Shown here: piece after piece, positions 34,797 through 44,320 of the stretch
How positions within the stretch are numbered: position 1 is the stretch's first letter
Layout of the letters: the number at the start of each line of letters is the position of its first letter
Assembly: GCF_037477895.1 (NCBI RefSeq)
Contig: NZ_CP132744.1
Span: 62,001 to 126,000 of the forward strand
From: Mycetohabitans endofungorum
Lineage (GTDB): Bacteria; Pseudomonadota; Gammaproteobacteria; Burkholderiales; Burkholderiaceae
Direction of reading: 5' to 3'
DNA: 64,000 nt
Made by a program: the position numbers and the translations under genes
Notes under the pieces: model-generated
Database searches by the model: none
The model's input: only the letters and a program-made list of their open reading frames with translations
What the model was told of the DNA's origin: nothing

Positions 34797-36014
34797 TCAG
34801 CCCACCATGCTGTTCAACTCGATGATCGGCAGCATCACCGCCAGCACGATCACCAGCACCACCCCGCCCATCGCGAGGATCAACAGCGGTTCCAGCAAGC
34901 TGGTCAGGAACATCGTGCGTCGCTCCAGTTCCAGCGCCTCGCCTTCCGATGCACGGTCGAGCATCGACGTCACGTCGCCCGTCGCTTCGCCGGAGCGAAT
35001 GAGATGCACTAACACTGGCGGAAAGGTACGCGTGTTACCCAACGCGCGTGACAGCGAGGTTCCCTCGCGCACGCGTACGATCGCCTCATCCACCAGCGAA
35101 CGCATGGCACGATTGTTCAATGTTTCCCCGGCGGCCTGAAGCGCGCGCAGAATCGGCACGCCGGCGGCGGTCAGGATCCCGAGCGTCGACGCGAAGCGCA
35201 CCGTGTTATAGCCGCGCACCAGCTTGCCGGCGAGCGGCGCGCCGAGCAACCAGCGATCAAACGCCAGGCGCGGCCCGCTTTGCTGCAGGATGCGACGCAC
35301 GAGCCAGATCGTGACCACCACGGTCAACAGAATCGCCCACCAGCCGTGCCGCACGAACGACGACAGCGACATCATCATCACCGTTAGCAGTGGCAATTGC
35401 TGTTTCGTGCTCGCGAACACGCTGACCACCTGCGGCACCACGTAGCTGAGCAGGAACGTCACAATGCTGAACGCCACCAGCGTGACAATGGCAGGGTACG
35501 TGAAGGCGAGTTGGATCTTCGAGCGCAGCGCGTTGCGCTGCTCGATATAGTCAGCCAGCCGGGACAGCACGAGCCCAAGCTTGCCGGTATGCTCGCCGGC
35601 CGACACCAGTGCGCGATAGATCTCTGGGAAATCGCGCGGATGCTGCGCCAGCGCGCCGGCCAGTGACTGACCGCCGAGCACTTCGGCACGGATGGCAGCA
35701 ATCAACTCGCGGATGTACTCGCGCTCGGCCTGGTCCGTCAGCACACCGAGCGCTTCGTCCAACGGCAGCCCGGCGATCAACAAACTAGCCAGCTGGCGCG
35801 TAAAAAGTGCCTGCTCACGCTGCGACAGCTTGCGACCGAATACCAGCCGCTGGCTGCGCTCGCCACGCGCGCGGCTGCCAGCGGCCTCAACCAGTAGCGG
35901 CGTCAACCCTTGCGTGCGTAACTGCGCACGCGCGGCGCGCGCGCTGTCGGCCTCAACTACGCCGCGTTGCGACTTGCCTGTGGCGTCAATCGCCTCGAAT
36001 CGGAAAGCGGGCAT
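34797..36014 (-). CDS. gspF: Type II secretion inner-membrane protein GspF
   Basis: 405 residues. Two repeats of the GspF domain, each with conserved LSQREQALFTRQLASLLIAGLPLDEAL and FASTLGILTAAGVPILRALQ, and three membrane segments, the last near the C-terminus (LILAMGGVVLVIVLAVMLPI). It forms the platform that contacts GspE and GspL. It ends 49 bases from the convergent gspC stop and starts 12 bases after gspE. Confidence 0.95.
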   Translation of the reverse strand: MPAFRFEAIDATGKSQRGVVEADSARAARAQLRTQGLTPLLVEAAGSRARGERSQRLVFGRKLSQREQALFTRQLASLLIAGLPLDEALGVLTDQAEREYIRELIAAIRAEVLGGQSLAGALAQHPRDFPEIYRALVSAGEHTGKLGLVLSRLADYIEQRNALRSKIQLAFTYPAIVTLVAFSIVTFLLSYVVPQVVSVFASTKQQLPLLTVMMMSLSSFVRHGWWAILLTVVVTIWLVRRILQQSGPRLAFDRWLLGAPLAGKLVRGYNTVRFASTLGILTAAGVPILRALQAAGETLNNRAMRSLVDEAIVRVREGTSLSRALGNTRTFPPVLVHLIRSGEATGDVTSMLDRASEGEALELERRTMFLTSLLEPLLILAMGGVVLVIVLAVMLPIIELNSMVG

Positions 36015-36026
36015 AAGCGGTCCGTG

Positions 36027-37517
36027 TTATTCCCCGCCGGTCACGCGCAGCACTTCCTCGAGCGAGGTCACGCCGGTGTCGAGCCAGCGCTGCGCATCCT
36101 CGCGCAAGGTACGCATGCCGCCCGCGCGTGCGCGCTGGAGCAGTTCGGCATCTGATGCATTGCGGTGAATCAGCGTGCGGATCGCGTCATCAATCACCAA
36201 CAGCTCATAGACGCCACGGCGGCCGGTATAACCTGAGTGGCCACATTTGTCGCAACCGACCGGATGCCACTGCACGCGGCCATCATCAACGCTCTGTCGC
36301 TTACATACCGGACACAATTGGCGCACCAGACGTTGCGCGAGCACGCCCAGCAGGCTCGACGCAAGCAGATAGGGCTCCACGCCCATGTCGGTAAGCCGCG
36401 TCACCGCGGATGCCGCATCGTTGGTGTGCAACGTGGCCAGCACCAAATGCCCGGTCAGCGACGCCTGCACCGCGATCTGCGCCGTTTCTAGGTCGCGGAT
36501 TTCTCCAATCATGATGATGTCCGGATCCTGCCGCAGGATTGAGCGCAGCGCGCGAGCAAAATTCATCCCGATGCGATCATTGACCTGCGTCTGCCCAATG
36601 CCGGACAAGTCGTACTCAATCGGATCCTCGACCGTCATGATGTTCGACGTCTCGGTCTCCAGCCGCGACAGCGCCGCATACAACGTCGTGGTCTTGCCCG
36701 AGCCAGTCGGGCCGGTCACCAGCACGATGCCGTGCGGGCGTCCAATCAGCTTGTCGAATTGCGCAAGCGTATCGGGGCCCATTCCCAGCCGCTCTAGGTT
36801 CAGTCGCTGCGCATCCTTCTCGAGCAGCCGCAGCACCGCGCGTTCACCGTGACCAGTGGGCAGCGTCGATACCCGGACATCAACCGGACGCCCGCCGACG
36901 CGCAACGTGATGCGCCCGTCCTGCGGCAAGCGCTTTTCGGCAATGTCCAGTTGCGCCATGATCTTGATGCGCGAGATCAGCGCGCCATGCAGCGCCTTTT
37001 TTGGCCGCACCACGTCGCGCAACGTGCCGTCCACGCGAAAACGCACGACCGACGTGTGCTCAAACGGCTCGATGTGGATATCCGACGCGCCTTCGCGCGC
37101 AGCTTGTGTGAGCAGCGCATTGATCATCCGAATAATCGGCGCGTCGTCCTCGGACTCGAGCAGATCCTCGACCTCCGGAATGTCCTGCATCAGCCGGGAC
37201 AAGTCGACTTCGCCCTCGACCTCGCCGACCACTTGCGCAGCGCTGCCATCCTGCCGCGCGTACGCGCTGTTGATCGCCTGCGTCAATTCATCTGACGGCA
37301 AGCGGGTCAGCGTCAGCGCGCCGAAGTTGCGCGCCACCTCAGCCAGCGCCGCGGCACTGGTGCGCTCGCTGATCCAGACATCCAGTCCGCTGGCGTGCTG
37401 GTGCGCGATCAGGATCTGGCCGCTGCGCGAGAACGCGTAAGGCAGCAGCCGCGCGGCCAATGGCGACGGCGGCTCGCGGCCGACAACGGTTTCGTTCGAA
37501 GCAGTCACGGTACGCAT
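36027..37517 (-). CDS. gspE: Type II secretion ATPase GspE
   Basis: 496 residues from ATG 37517 (AGGTCC upstream); a GTG at 37553 overlapping the gspD stop is an alternative. Walker A GPTGSGKTTTLYAAL, Asp box VEDPIEYDL, Walker B IIMIGEIRDLETA and the His box LATLHTNDA are all present. A tetracysteine zinc motif (CPVC and CDKC) lies near the C-terminus. It powers pseudopilus assembly at the cytoplasmic face. Confidence 0.95.
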   Translation of the reverse strand: MRTVTASNETVVGREPPSPLAARLLPYAFSRSGQILIAHQHASGLDVWISERTSAAALAEVARNFGALTLTRLPSDELTQAINSAYARQDGSAAQVVGEVEGEVDLSRLMQDIPEVEDLLESEDDAPIIRMINALLTQAAREGASDIHIEPFEHTSVVRFRVDGTLRDVVRPKKALHGALISRIKIMAQLDIAEKRLPQDGRITLRVGGRPVDVRVSTLPTGHGERAVLRLLEKDAQRLNLERLGMGPDTLAQFDKLIGRPHGIVLVTGPTGSGKTTTLYAALSRLETETSNIMTVEDPIEYDLSGIGQTQVNDRIGMNFARALRSILRQDPDIIMIGEIRDLETAQIAVQASLTGHLVLATLHTNDAASAVTRLTDMGVEPYLLASSLLGVLAQRLVRQLCPVCKRQSVDDGRVQWHPVGCDKCGHSGYTGRRGVYELLVIDDAIRTLIHRNASDAELLQRARAGGMRTLREDAQRWLDTGVTSLEEVLRVTGGE

Positions 37518-37549
37518 CAACGGACCTGTCGTTACAGAAAGGGCGGGCG

Positions 37550-39991
37550 TCACGGACGCTGTTCGGGCGTCACCGTGGAATCGACCGGCGACGCGGGCGC
37601 CGGCAACGCGCCCACCGGTGCAGCAGCATCGTCGACGGACGCGTTGGTTGCACCGGGTGCACCCGGTGCAGTACCAACAGAGGGCGGTGCGCTCGCCGCT
37701 GCCGCGCCATTGTCGCGCGCATCAACTCCATTGCCATGGTACGGTCCGCCGCGGCCATATGTCGAGCGCAGGTCGAACACGTTGTTCGCTGCGGGCCCGC
37801 CTCCCTCGTTCGGCCCCAGCGGCGCGGGCGGCAGCAACGGCGTTTCGCGGTCCTTGATGATCCGGTTATCCGATTGGTATGCAGCCTGCTCAGCGCGCAA
37901 GTACTCGTAGCGGTCCAGCGCCAACTGGCTACTGGTGCTCTGGTCACGTACGATCACCGGACGCAGGAACACCATCAGGTTCGATTTCGTGCGCGCCTTC
38001 TGTTCGCTACGGAACAGGCTGCCGAGCACGGGGATATTGCCCAGCCACGGCACCTTCGAATTGCCGTTCATGTAGTTGTCCTGGATCAGGCCGCCGAGCA
38101 CGATAATCTCGCCGTCGTCCGCGAGCACGGTGGACTGGATCGAGCGCTTGGTGATCGACACCCCACCAGGGTTGGACTGCGTGCCTTGCTGCACGGCGGA
38201 ATCCTCCTGGTAGATTTGCAGCTTCAGCACACCGCCCTCGCTGATCTGCGGCTTGATATGCAGCGTGATCCCCACGTCCTGGCGATCGAACGTGTTGAAC
38301 GCGCTGACCGACGTCGTCGTATTGGCGGTCGGCGTCGCGTACGAACCGGTCACCACCGGTACGTTTTGGCCGACCACGATCCGCGCCTCTTCATTGTCCA
38401 GCGTGATTAGGTTAGGCGTGGACAGGATGTTGGTATCGCTGCTCGTGGCCAGTGCCTGCAACAGGCCGCCCAGACCGAAGACCTTACCGAAGCGGTGCAA
38501 CAGGCCGATGTTCAGGCCGTTGTTGAGCAAATTGTTCGGGCCAATCTGTGCAGCCGCGGTGGCCGGGTCCTGCGCGACGATGGCGCCGGTGGCGCTCAAG
38601 CCGACGATGCCCTGGCTGCCGTTTGCATTGAAGTTCGAGCCGCCATACAACCCATTGTTGCCGTTGTTCGACAACAGCGCGCCCTGCCATTGGATACCGA
38701 GGTTGGCACCGGTGGTCGCGTTCATGTCCACGATTACCGCTTCGATGTAGACCTGCGCCCGGCGCTGGTCGAGCTGGTCGATCACGTTGCGGATGTTCCG
38801 GTACAACGGCTCTGGCGCGGTGATGATGAGCGAATTGGTGGCTGGGTCGGCCTGCACGATGCCGCCCTGTGCATTGTCGTCGTTGCTAATTTCCTTGTCG
38901 CTGAAACTCTGGTCCCTCGACTGCCCGGAGCCGAATCCGCCGATGCCGCCACTGCCCGACAGCGGGTTGCGGCTCATCGCACTGGACGAGCCCGACGGCA
39001 GCGGTGGCAGCCCAGAGGCGCCAGTGGAGTTGCCAAGACCGCCGCCGAATGAATCGGATTTACCGCCGCTGCCTAGCGATTCCGAGCCCGTTGCGCCGCG
39101 GCTGCCCTGTCCGAGCATGCCGCGCAGCGTCTTGGCCAAGCGCACCGCTTCCGCGTTGCGCAGCGGCACCACATGGATATTGCCCGGTTGCGTCGTCGGC
39201 GCGTCCAGCGTCGCAATCAACGATTTCGCCGCCGCCAGCCTTGACGGGCTCACCGCGCGCAGCAGCACCGAATTGGTCCGCGGGTCGGCGTTCACGCTCA
39301 CGCGCAGCGTCGCATCGGTGCCCCCGATTGCACCCGGGTCGAGCAGCTTGCCCAGTTGTTGCGCAACATCGACCGCGCTGGCGTTCTTCAACGGCACGAT
39401 CTGCACTTGTGTCCCGGCCGACGTGTCGATGCCCTGGATGATCCGGCCGATACGGCGCACGTTGTCCGCGTAGTCGGTCACCACCAGCGTATTGTTCGCC
39501 GGATAGGCGGCAATTTGGTTATTTGGCGAGATCAATGGGCGCAACACCGGCAGCAGGTTGTTCGCTGACTCATTGCGCAGTTGGAACACCTGGGTGACCA
39601 CTTGGTCGCCGCGGGCCGGCGTCGTGTTGCCGATATAGGTCGGCACGCCTTGCAGCTTCGCATCGGCTTCCGGCACGACCTTCAGCACCCCATGGTCCTG
39701 CACCAGCGCGAACCCCTGCATCCGCAACGCGGACTGCAGCGTCTTGAGCGCTTGATCCTGCGGCACCGGCTGCTCGGAAACGAGGTTCAATTGCCCCTTA
39801 ACACGGGGGTCGACAATGATCGTCTTGTTGGTCGCCGCGCCGACTGCCTTGGCGACCTGGTCAATATCGGCATCGACGAAATTCAAGGTGACCTGCGCGC
39901 GAGCGGGCGACGCCCCGAGCACGGCGGCGATCAGACCCGCGACCAGCAGCGAACGCGCCATGCGCCGCGCAGGAAAACGATTCTGTGTCAT
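37550..39991 (-). CDS. gspD: Type II secretion secretin GspD
   Basis: 813 residues from ATG 39991 with a signal peptide (RSLLVAGLIAAVLGASPARAQ). N-terminal N0-N3 domains (VTLNFVDADIDQVAKAVG, IVPLKNASAVDVAQQLGKLL) contain a Gly/Ser-rich loop. The secretin core includes VPVVTGSYATP, ISEGGVLKLQIYQE and VPWLGNIPVLGSLFRSEQ. It forms the outer-membrane gate. The C-terminus past the core is about 110 residues long and Pro/Ala-rich. Confidence 0.95.
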   Translation of the reverse strand: MTQNRFPARRMARSLLVAGLIAAVLGASPARAQVTLNFVDADIDQVAKAVGAATNKTIIVDPRVKGQLNLVSEQPVPQDQALKTLQSALRMQGFALVQDHGVLKVVPEADAKLQGVPTYIGNTTPARGDQVVTQVFQLRNESANNLLPVLRPLISPNNQIAAYPANNTLVVTDYADNVRRIGRIIQGIDTSAGTQVQIVPLKNASAVDVAQQLGKLLDPGAIGGTDATLRVSVNADPRTNSVLLRAVSPSRLAAAKSLIATLDAPTTQPGNIHVVPLRNAEAVRLAKTLRGMLGQGSRGATGSESLGSGGKSDSFGGGLGNSTGASGLPPLPSGSSSAMSRNPLSGSGGIGGFGSGQSRDQSFSDKEISNDDNAQGGIVQADPATNSLIITAPEPLYRNIRNVIDQLDQRRAQVYIEAVIVDMNATTGANLGIQWQGALLSNNGNNGLYGGSNFNANGSQGIVGLSATGAIVAQDPATAAAQIGPNNLLNNGLNIGLLHRFGKVFGLGGLLQALATSSDTNILSTPNLITLDNEEARIVVGQNVPVVTGSYATPTANTTTSVSAFNTFDRQDVGITLHIKPQISEGGVLKLQIYQEDSAVQQGTQSNPGGVSITKRSIQSTVLADDGEIIVLGGLIQDNYMNGNSKVPWLGNIPVLGSLFRSEQKARTKSNLMVFLRPVIVRDQSTSSQLALDRYEYLRAEQAAYQSDNRIIKDRETPLLPPAPLGPNEGGGPAANNVFDLRSTYGRGGPYHGNGVDARDNGAAAASAPPSVGTAPGAPGATNASVDDAAAPVGALPAPASPVDSTVTPEQRP

Positions 39992-40487
39992 TGGATAGTG
40001 GTGTTTGGCGCCGGCCGGGCGGTGCCCAGGCCGATCAATTATGCAAGTAGTTTGGTGTGATGCCGCAAAAGATGCCATGCGGGGTGCCAAAATTGCAACA
40101 TTAACAGCTTTTTAACGCTGAACTATCACAAGAACGATCATTCGTCGAATTCGGACAAAAAGCTATCTCTAACCGATCCTTACTTGCGCACGCATTGCTC
40201 ACCATGGCAAAAATGCCGGCGGCGGATTATTCCGCCTGCCGCCTCTGTGAGCAACCGCCTAGTTCCGCCGCCTATCGTGCCAGATAATGGGCCACGCGCG
40301 GCACAACTCGGTGGCGTGCCGCGCAGTGACGCGTGCCGGCGCGAAGCCACGCCCCAGACCGGGCATCCCAATGCGTTACCATGAGCGACGAAGTGGCACG
40401 AGGGTACACGTGCCGGCACGCGCCGGCCGTGCCGGAGTCGCATTGTACACGCCGGGTGCCGCCTTGAAACTGCTCCTGTCCGAAACG
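39992..40487. other. Intergenic region upstream of gspD and the lytic transglycosylase
   Basis: 496 bases, AT-rich around 40080-40180, which is the likely gspD promoter region. A GC-rich segment with an imperfect hairpin around 40220-40250 follows. I see no convincing gene; open frames on either strand here have no recognisable similarity. Confidence 0.5.
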
Positions 40488-40937
40488 ATGAAATTGAGAT
40501 CCGTCACCTCGATCGCCTTTGCCGTCAGCCTGCTCGCGCTGACGTCACCGCGCGCGCATGCGGACTGCTTCGACAACGCGGCTGCCTATCATCACGTGAA
40601 TCCACTGATCCTGCGCGCGATCGCGTGGCAGGAGTCGCACAACCGACCTGATGCGCTGCACAAGAACGCGAATGGCTCGACCGACTACGGCCTGATGCAG
40701 ATCAACTCGATCCACCTACCCAAGCTTGCGTCGTACGGCATCTCGCACCAAACGCTCATGGAACCATGCAAAGCCGTCTACATCGCCGCCTGGCACTTAC
40801 GGCGCCAAATGGACAAATACGGCAATACCTGGCAGGCGGTCGGTTCTTACCATTCCGAAACACCGGCGCTGCGCGACAAGTACGCTAAGCAAATCATGGC
40901 GATCCTGAACAAGTGGAACCTGCTCGCACAACGCTGA
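40488..40937 (+). CDS. Small lytic transglycosylase (IagB/SLT type)
   Basis: 149 residues. Signal peptide MKLRSVTSIAFAVSLLALTSPRAHA, then DCFDNAAAYHHVNPLILRAIAWQESHNRP with the catalytic Glu in WQESH, and the SLT motifs DYGLMQINSIHLP and AAWHLRRQMDKYG. It cleaves peptidoglycan in the periplasm. This IagB-like short form often serves secretion systems or pili; here it lies beside gspD and may open the wall for the T2SS. ATG 40488 lacks a clear ribosome site; a TTG at 40464 is possible. Confidence 0.85.
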   Translation: MKLRSVTSIAFAVSLLALTSPRAHADCFDNAAAYHHVNPLILRAIAWQESHNRPDALHKNANGSTDYGLMQINSIHLPKLASYGISHQTLMEPCKAVYIAAWHLRRQMDKYGNTWQAVGSYHSETPALRDKYAKQIMAILNKWNLLAQR

Positions 40938-40982
40938 GCTAAGCGGCACAAGCGACGGCGGCGGCAGGCGTAGAATGTGACG

Positions 40983-41366
40983 ATGACTTCCGCCCCCTCC
41001 CTGTCACCGTACTCTGCGGCTTTCTTGGCGCCGGCAAGACCACACTGCTCAATCCTATCCTCGCGAACCGCGCCGGCTTGCGCGTGGCCGTCATTGTCAA
41101 TGATGTCGCGTCGATCAATATCGATGCGCAACTGGTACGCGGCGCGAGCGAGCTGTCGCACGTCGATGAGCGGCTCGTTGAGCTTTCGAATGGCTGCATC
41201 TGCTGCACGTTGCGCGACGCAATGGCAAGCAGGACAGGAGGACGCCGATCCGTCGGCATGGCAGGAATTCGCCGACCCGTTTCCGCAATGGAGCGAAGCG
41301 TTCGATCACGTCAGCGATGCCGATGACCCACCCAAGAACACGCCCGGGGTTGCCGGCGTTCGCTAG
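40983..41366 (+). pseudogene. Decayed CobW/ZigA-type GTPase gene
   Basis: Starting at ATG 40983, the frame slips in the C-rich run near 40993-41000. It then reads [19 protein letters not shown] (Walker A), [18 protein letters not shown] and [15 protein letters not shown], which is the CxCC metal site of COG0523 GTPases. A second frame change leads to a short tail [12 protein letters not shown] that resembles the C-terminal end of the same family. More than 200 central residues are missing. These proteins are metal-insertion chaperones. Confidence 0.75.
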
Positions 41367-41391
41367 CCGATCAATGTACACCGCGGTGCCG

Positions 41392-41427
41392 CGCGCCACG
41401 TCCGGCGCGTTCGCCGGACGTGGCGCG
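41392..41427. repeat. Perfect 16-bp-stem hairpin
   Basis: CGCGCCACGTCCGGCG (41392-41407), loop CGTT, CGCCGGACGTGGCGCG (41412-41427). It lies 55 bases downstream of the hupB stop and just after the CobW remnant. There is no T-run on either side, so it may act as an mRNA-stabilising structure or a transcription block rather than a standard intrinsic terminator. Confidence 0.75.
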
Positions 41428-41481
41428 GGGAAAGTGCACCCGCTCGCGGGCGGCGGGCGGCACGGCTGCCTGCGTCAGCGC

Positions 41482-41760
41482 TTACCGCTTGTTGACGGCA
41501 TCCTTGAACGCCTTGCCGGCCGTGAACTTGACCGTCTTTGCAGCGGGAATCTTGATCGTCTCGCCGGTCTTCGGGTTACGGCCAGTGCGCGCTGCGCGCT
41601 TGCCCGAGCCGAAGCTGCCAAAGCCAATCAACTGGACGCTGTCGCCCTTGGACACAGCCTTCTTAATAACTTCGAGTAGCGTGTCGAGCGTCTCACCGGT
41701 TTGCGCCTTGCTGGCACCGGTCTGCGCGGCGACCGTGTCGATCAGTTCCTGTTTGTTCAT
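41482..41760 (-). CDS. hupB: DNA-binding protein HU
   Basis: 92 residues, full length. [15 protein letters not shown], then [23 protein letters not shown], the DNA-intercalating arm with RNPKTG, and [20 protein letters not shown]. It bends and packages DNA and is involved in replication initiation. A TATAAT-like -10 lies on the minus strand at 41808-41813 and AAGGA precedes the ATG by six bases. It sits about 2.4 kb from the candidate origin. Confidence 0.97.
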   Translation of the reverse strand: MNKQELIDTVAAQTGASKAQTGETLDTLLEVIKKAVSKGDSVQLIGFGSFGSGKRAARTGRNPKTGETIKIPAAKTVKFTAGKAFKDAVNKR

Positions 41761-42106
41761 ACGTATCCTTCTAAAGTTGGTTGATTATGAACGCCACAAA
41801 CGCGCCGATTATACGTGTGCGAGCCCTGGCGTCGAGTCCCGCGATCTTGCTGCAAGCGTTCCGCAAGCCACCTGCGACGATGCAACGTATAGCGTTGCCG
41901 CCTCCCATCTCGAACTGGTGCACCCCTACGTGCGTAGACGGTACTTGCTATGATAACCACGGCAAACCCTTTATTGACAAGGGTTCTGCAGAATTTACCT
42001 GCTCTTTCATGCGCTGTGCGCAGTTTATGCCGAAAAGGAACGCGATGTTCGCTCCCATCCCGATAAAAACCCGGCCAGCGTTGGTTTTTGCCAACGTTAG
42101 AGCCCA
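41761..42106. promoter_or_regulatory. hupB-mnmC divergent region
   Basis: 346 bases with the hupB -10 at 41808-41813 (minus strand). No other gene is visible. The region is moderately AT-rich near 41940-42010. Confidence 0.5.
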
Positions 42107-44095
42107 ATGACTGGCCCGCTCATTGCCGCGCAGCTTGCATTGCGCGAGGACGGCACCCCTTATTCGCCGCTGTTCAATGATGTCTACCATAGCGCGATGG
42201 GAGGTATCGGCCAGGCGCTGCACGTATTCGTTACGGGAAACCGACTGCCCGCCAATTGGCAACACAAAGCGGTGTTTTCGATCGTGGAGACCGGCTTCGG
42301 GCTCGGCTTAAACTTTCTCGTCACATGGTCGCAATGGCGCGGCGACCCCTCGCGATGCGATCGGCTACATTTTGTTTCCGTCGAAAAACATCCGTTCAGC
42401 CGCGACGATCTTGACACGCTACTCACGCGCCTGCTCGATTCGCATGCCGAACTGGCAGGCCTTGCGCGCGAGCTAGTAAGCGCCTGGCCCATGCTCACGC
42501 CCGGCCTCCATCGGCTGGTGTTCGACAACGGACGCGTCACATTGACACTGGCACTGGGCGATGCAGCGCAAATGCTGCCCAAACTGGCCGTGCGCGCCGA
42601 TGCGTTCTATCTCGACGGCTTCTCGCCGGCCAAGAACGACGCGCTATGGTCGCCCGCCATCTTCAAGGCGCTGGCCAGGATGGCCGAAGTCGGCGCCACG
42701 TTCGCCACTTATACCTCGGCCGGCAAGGTCAAAGCCGCGCTCACCGGCGCCGGTTTCGTGCACCGTAAGGCACAGGGCTACGGCGCCAAGCGCGACATGC
42801 TGGTCGGTGAATTTGCACCGGCCTACCGGGTCCGACGCCACGAACCGCCGCCGCGCGCTGCCTGGACGCACCGCCATGCGATCGTGGTCGGTGCGGGACT
42901 GGCCGGCTGCGCAGTAGCCGAGCGGCTGGCTGCGCGTGGCTGGGCGATCACACTGCTGGAACAGCGCGAAGCACCGGCGAGCGAAGCGTCAGGTAACCCG
43001 GCGGGCGTGTTCCATCCGATGATCGCGCGCACGGTGACACCCGCCACGCGGCTCTCGAGTGCGGGCTTTCTGTATGCGCTGCGAGCCTGGCAAACATTGG
43101 CCGACGCCGGCCATACGCTGCATTGGCACGCCGGCGGGCTGCTGCAGCTCGCGCAAGACGACGTCGAGGCCGCGGCGTTACGCAACGCCCTCGCCGCGGC
43201 CCGACTGCCGACTGGATTCGCCGTCGCGGTGGACCGCGATGCAGCCAGCGCCTACGCTGGCGTCACGCTTGAACGCGGCGGCGTCTGGTTTCCCTATGGC
43301 GGATGGATCGCGCCGCCATCGCTGTGCTGCGCCCAATTGGCCGCGGCCCGTACCGCGCTCGCCGCAAACGGCCAAAGCCCGGCGTGGCGCACGCTGTTCG
43401 GCGTGCGCGTTGAGCAACTCGTCCATGATGTGGAAGGCTGGCACGCGCTTGATGCAGCGGGCAGGCGGATCGCCACGGCACCCGTCGCGGTCATCGCCAA
43501 CGCGCACGACGCGGTCCGTCTGTGCCATTTAGCACACGCGCCGGTGCGATCGGCCCGCGGGCAATTGACAATATTGCCACATGCCGCACCGACTTCGCTT
43601 CGTGTGCCCGTAATGGGCGATGGCTACGCACTAGCACTGGATAACGGCCGCCTGATGACCGGTGCCAGCTACGACATGGATGACACCGGCTTGGACGAGC
43701 GGCGCGCGTCACACGACGAGAATCTCGCCCGCCTGCGCGCGCTAATACCGGGAATTGCGCCGTCAATCGACTGGGCCAAGGTACAGGGGCGGGTGGGCCT
43801 ACGCTGCGTGGTCAGTGACCGGCTACCCATGGTTGGTCCGCTAGCGGACGAAGCGAATCCGATGGCAGCCGGCGCCTCCCAGTCCGGCGCTCGGCTGCCG
43901 GATCTGCAACGGCGCTCTGGCCTGTACGGTGCATTCGCTTATGGTTCACGAGGACTCGTGTGGTCGGCGATAGGCGGCGAATTGCTCGCCAGCCAGATCA
44001 ACGGCGAGCCTTGGCCCCTGGAGCGGGACCTGGCCGACGCATTGGATCCGGCGCGTTACCTGCTGCGGGCACTGCGCGCTGCAGCTCAGCGATAG
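42107..44095 (+). CDS. mnmC: Bifunctional tRNA 5-methylaminomethyl-2-thiouridine enzyme MnmC
   Basis: 662 residues. The N-terminal methyltransferase (VETGFGLGLNFLVTWSQW, FVSVEKHPF, YLDGFSPAKNDALWSP) methylates the wobble uridine; the C-terminal FAD oxidase (AIVVGAGLAGCAVAERLAARG, SGNPAGVFHPMIAR) removes the carboxymethyl group. The enzyme completes mnm5s2U34, the pathway begun by MnmG and MnmE; mnmG is at 57312. It is followed by the long gene-free stretch. Confidence 0.95.
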   Translation: MTGPLIAAQLALREDGTPYSPLFNDVYHSAMGGIGQALHVFVTGNRLPANWQHKAVFSIVETGFGLGLNFLVTWSQWRGDPSRCDRLHFVSVEKHPFSRDDLDTLLTRLLDSHAELAGLARELVSAWPMLTPGLHRLVFDNGRVTLTLALGDAAQMLPKLAVRADAFYLDGFSPAKNDALWSPAIFKALARMAEVGATFATYTSAGKVKAALTGAGFVHRKAQGYGAKRDMLVGEFAPAYRVRRHEPPPRAAWTHRHAIVVGAGLAGCAVAERLAARGWAITLLEQREAPASEASGNPAGVFHPMIARTVTPATRLSSAGFLYALRAWQTLADAGHTLHWHAGGLLQLAQDDVEAAALRNALAAARLPTGFAVAVDRDAASAYAGVTLERGGVWFPYGGWIAPPSLCCAQLAAARTALAANGQSPAWRTLFGVRVEQLVHDVEGWHALDAAGRRIATAPVAVIANAHDAVRLCHLAHAPVRSARGQLTILPHAAPTSLRVPVMGDGYALALDNGRLMTGASYDMDDTGLDERRASHDENLARLRALIPGIAPSIDWAKVQGRVGLRCVVSDRLPMVGPLADEANPMAAGASQSGARLPDLQRRSGLYGAFAYGSRGLVWSAIGGELLASQINGEPWPLERDLADALDPARYLLRALRAAAQR

Positions 44096-44123
44096 AGCGG
44101 CGCAGTGACCTGACGCCCGTTCG

Positions 44124-44153
44124 CGGTTATCCACCTCGTGCTGTGGATAACCG
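44124..44153. repeat. Inverted pair of DnaA boxes
   Basis: CGGTTATCCAC (44124-44134), eight bases, GTGGATAACCG (44143-44153). The arms are perfect and each embeds a DnaA box (TTATCCACC forward and TGTGGATAA reverse). It starts 28 bases after the mnmC stop. Confidence 0.8.
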
Positions 44154-44311
44154 TATGGGTTACTGACGCACGACATGTGGACCCATTCTGGGTAACAGCT
44201 GGCTGTGAACTTGCGGTCAGAAAGTTGTTCGGCGAAAGCAGTGCGCGCCACACATTTTTTCCGAAGACTTCTCAGTATGGCAAGTAGATGTTTACAAGAG
44301 GTTAACTTAGG

Positions 44312-44320
44312 TTATCCACA
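44312..44320 (+). promoter_or_regulatory. Perfect DnaA box
   Basis: TTATCCACA, exact match to the high-affinity DnaA consensus, in a low-GC context. Confidence 0.75.

Noticed and set aside
40180-40443. Minus-strand 87-codon frame upstream of gspD
   Set aside because: No motif, no ribosome site, and unusual residue use (Arg, Gly) expected from random GC-rich DNA.
41392-41427. Intrinsic terminator for hupB
   Set aside because: Stem is excellent but no T-run follows on either strand, so it does not meet the definition.
44124-44153. Reading the inverted DnaA-box pair as the mnmC terminator
   Set aside because: It lies 28 bases after mnmC and could fold, but it has no T-run and embeds a perfect and a near-perfect DnaA box, so I list it as an origin element.
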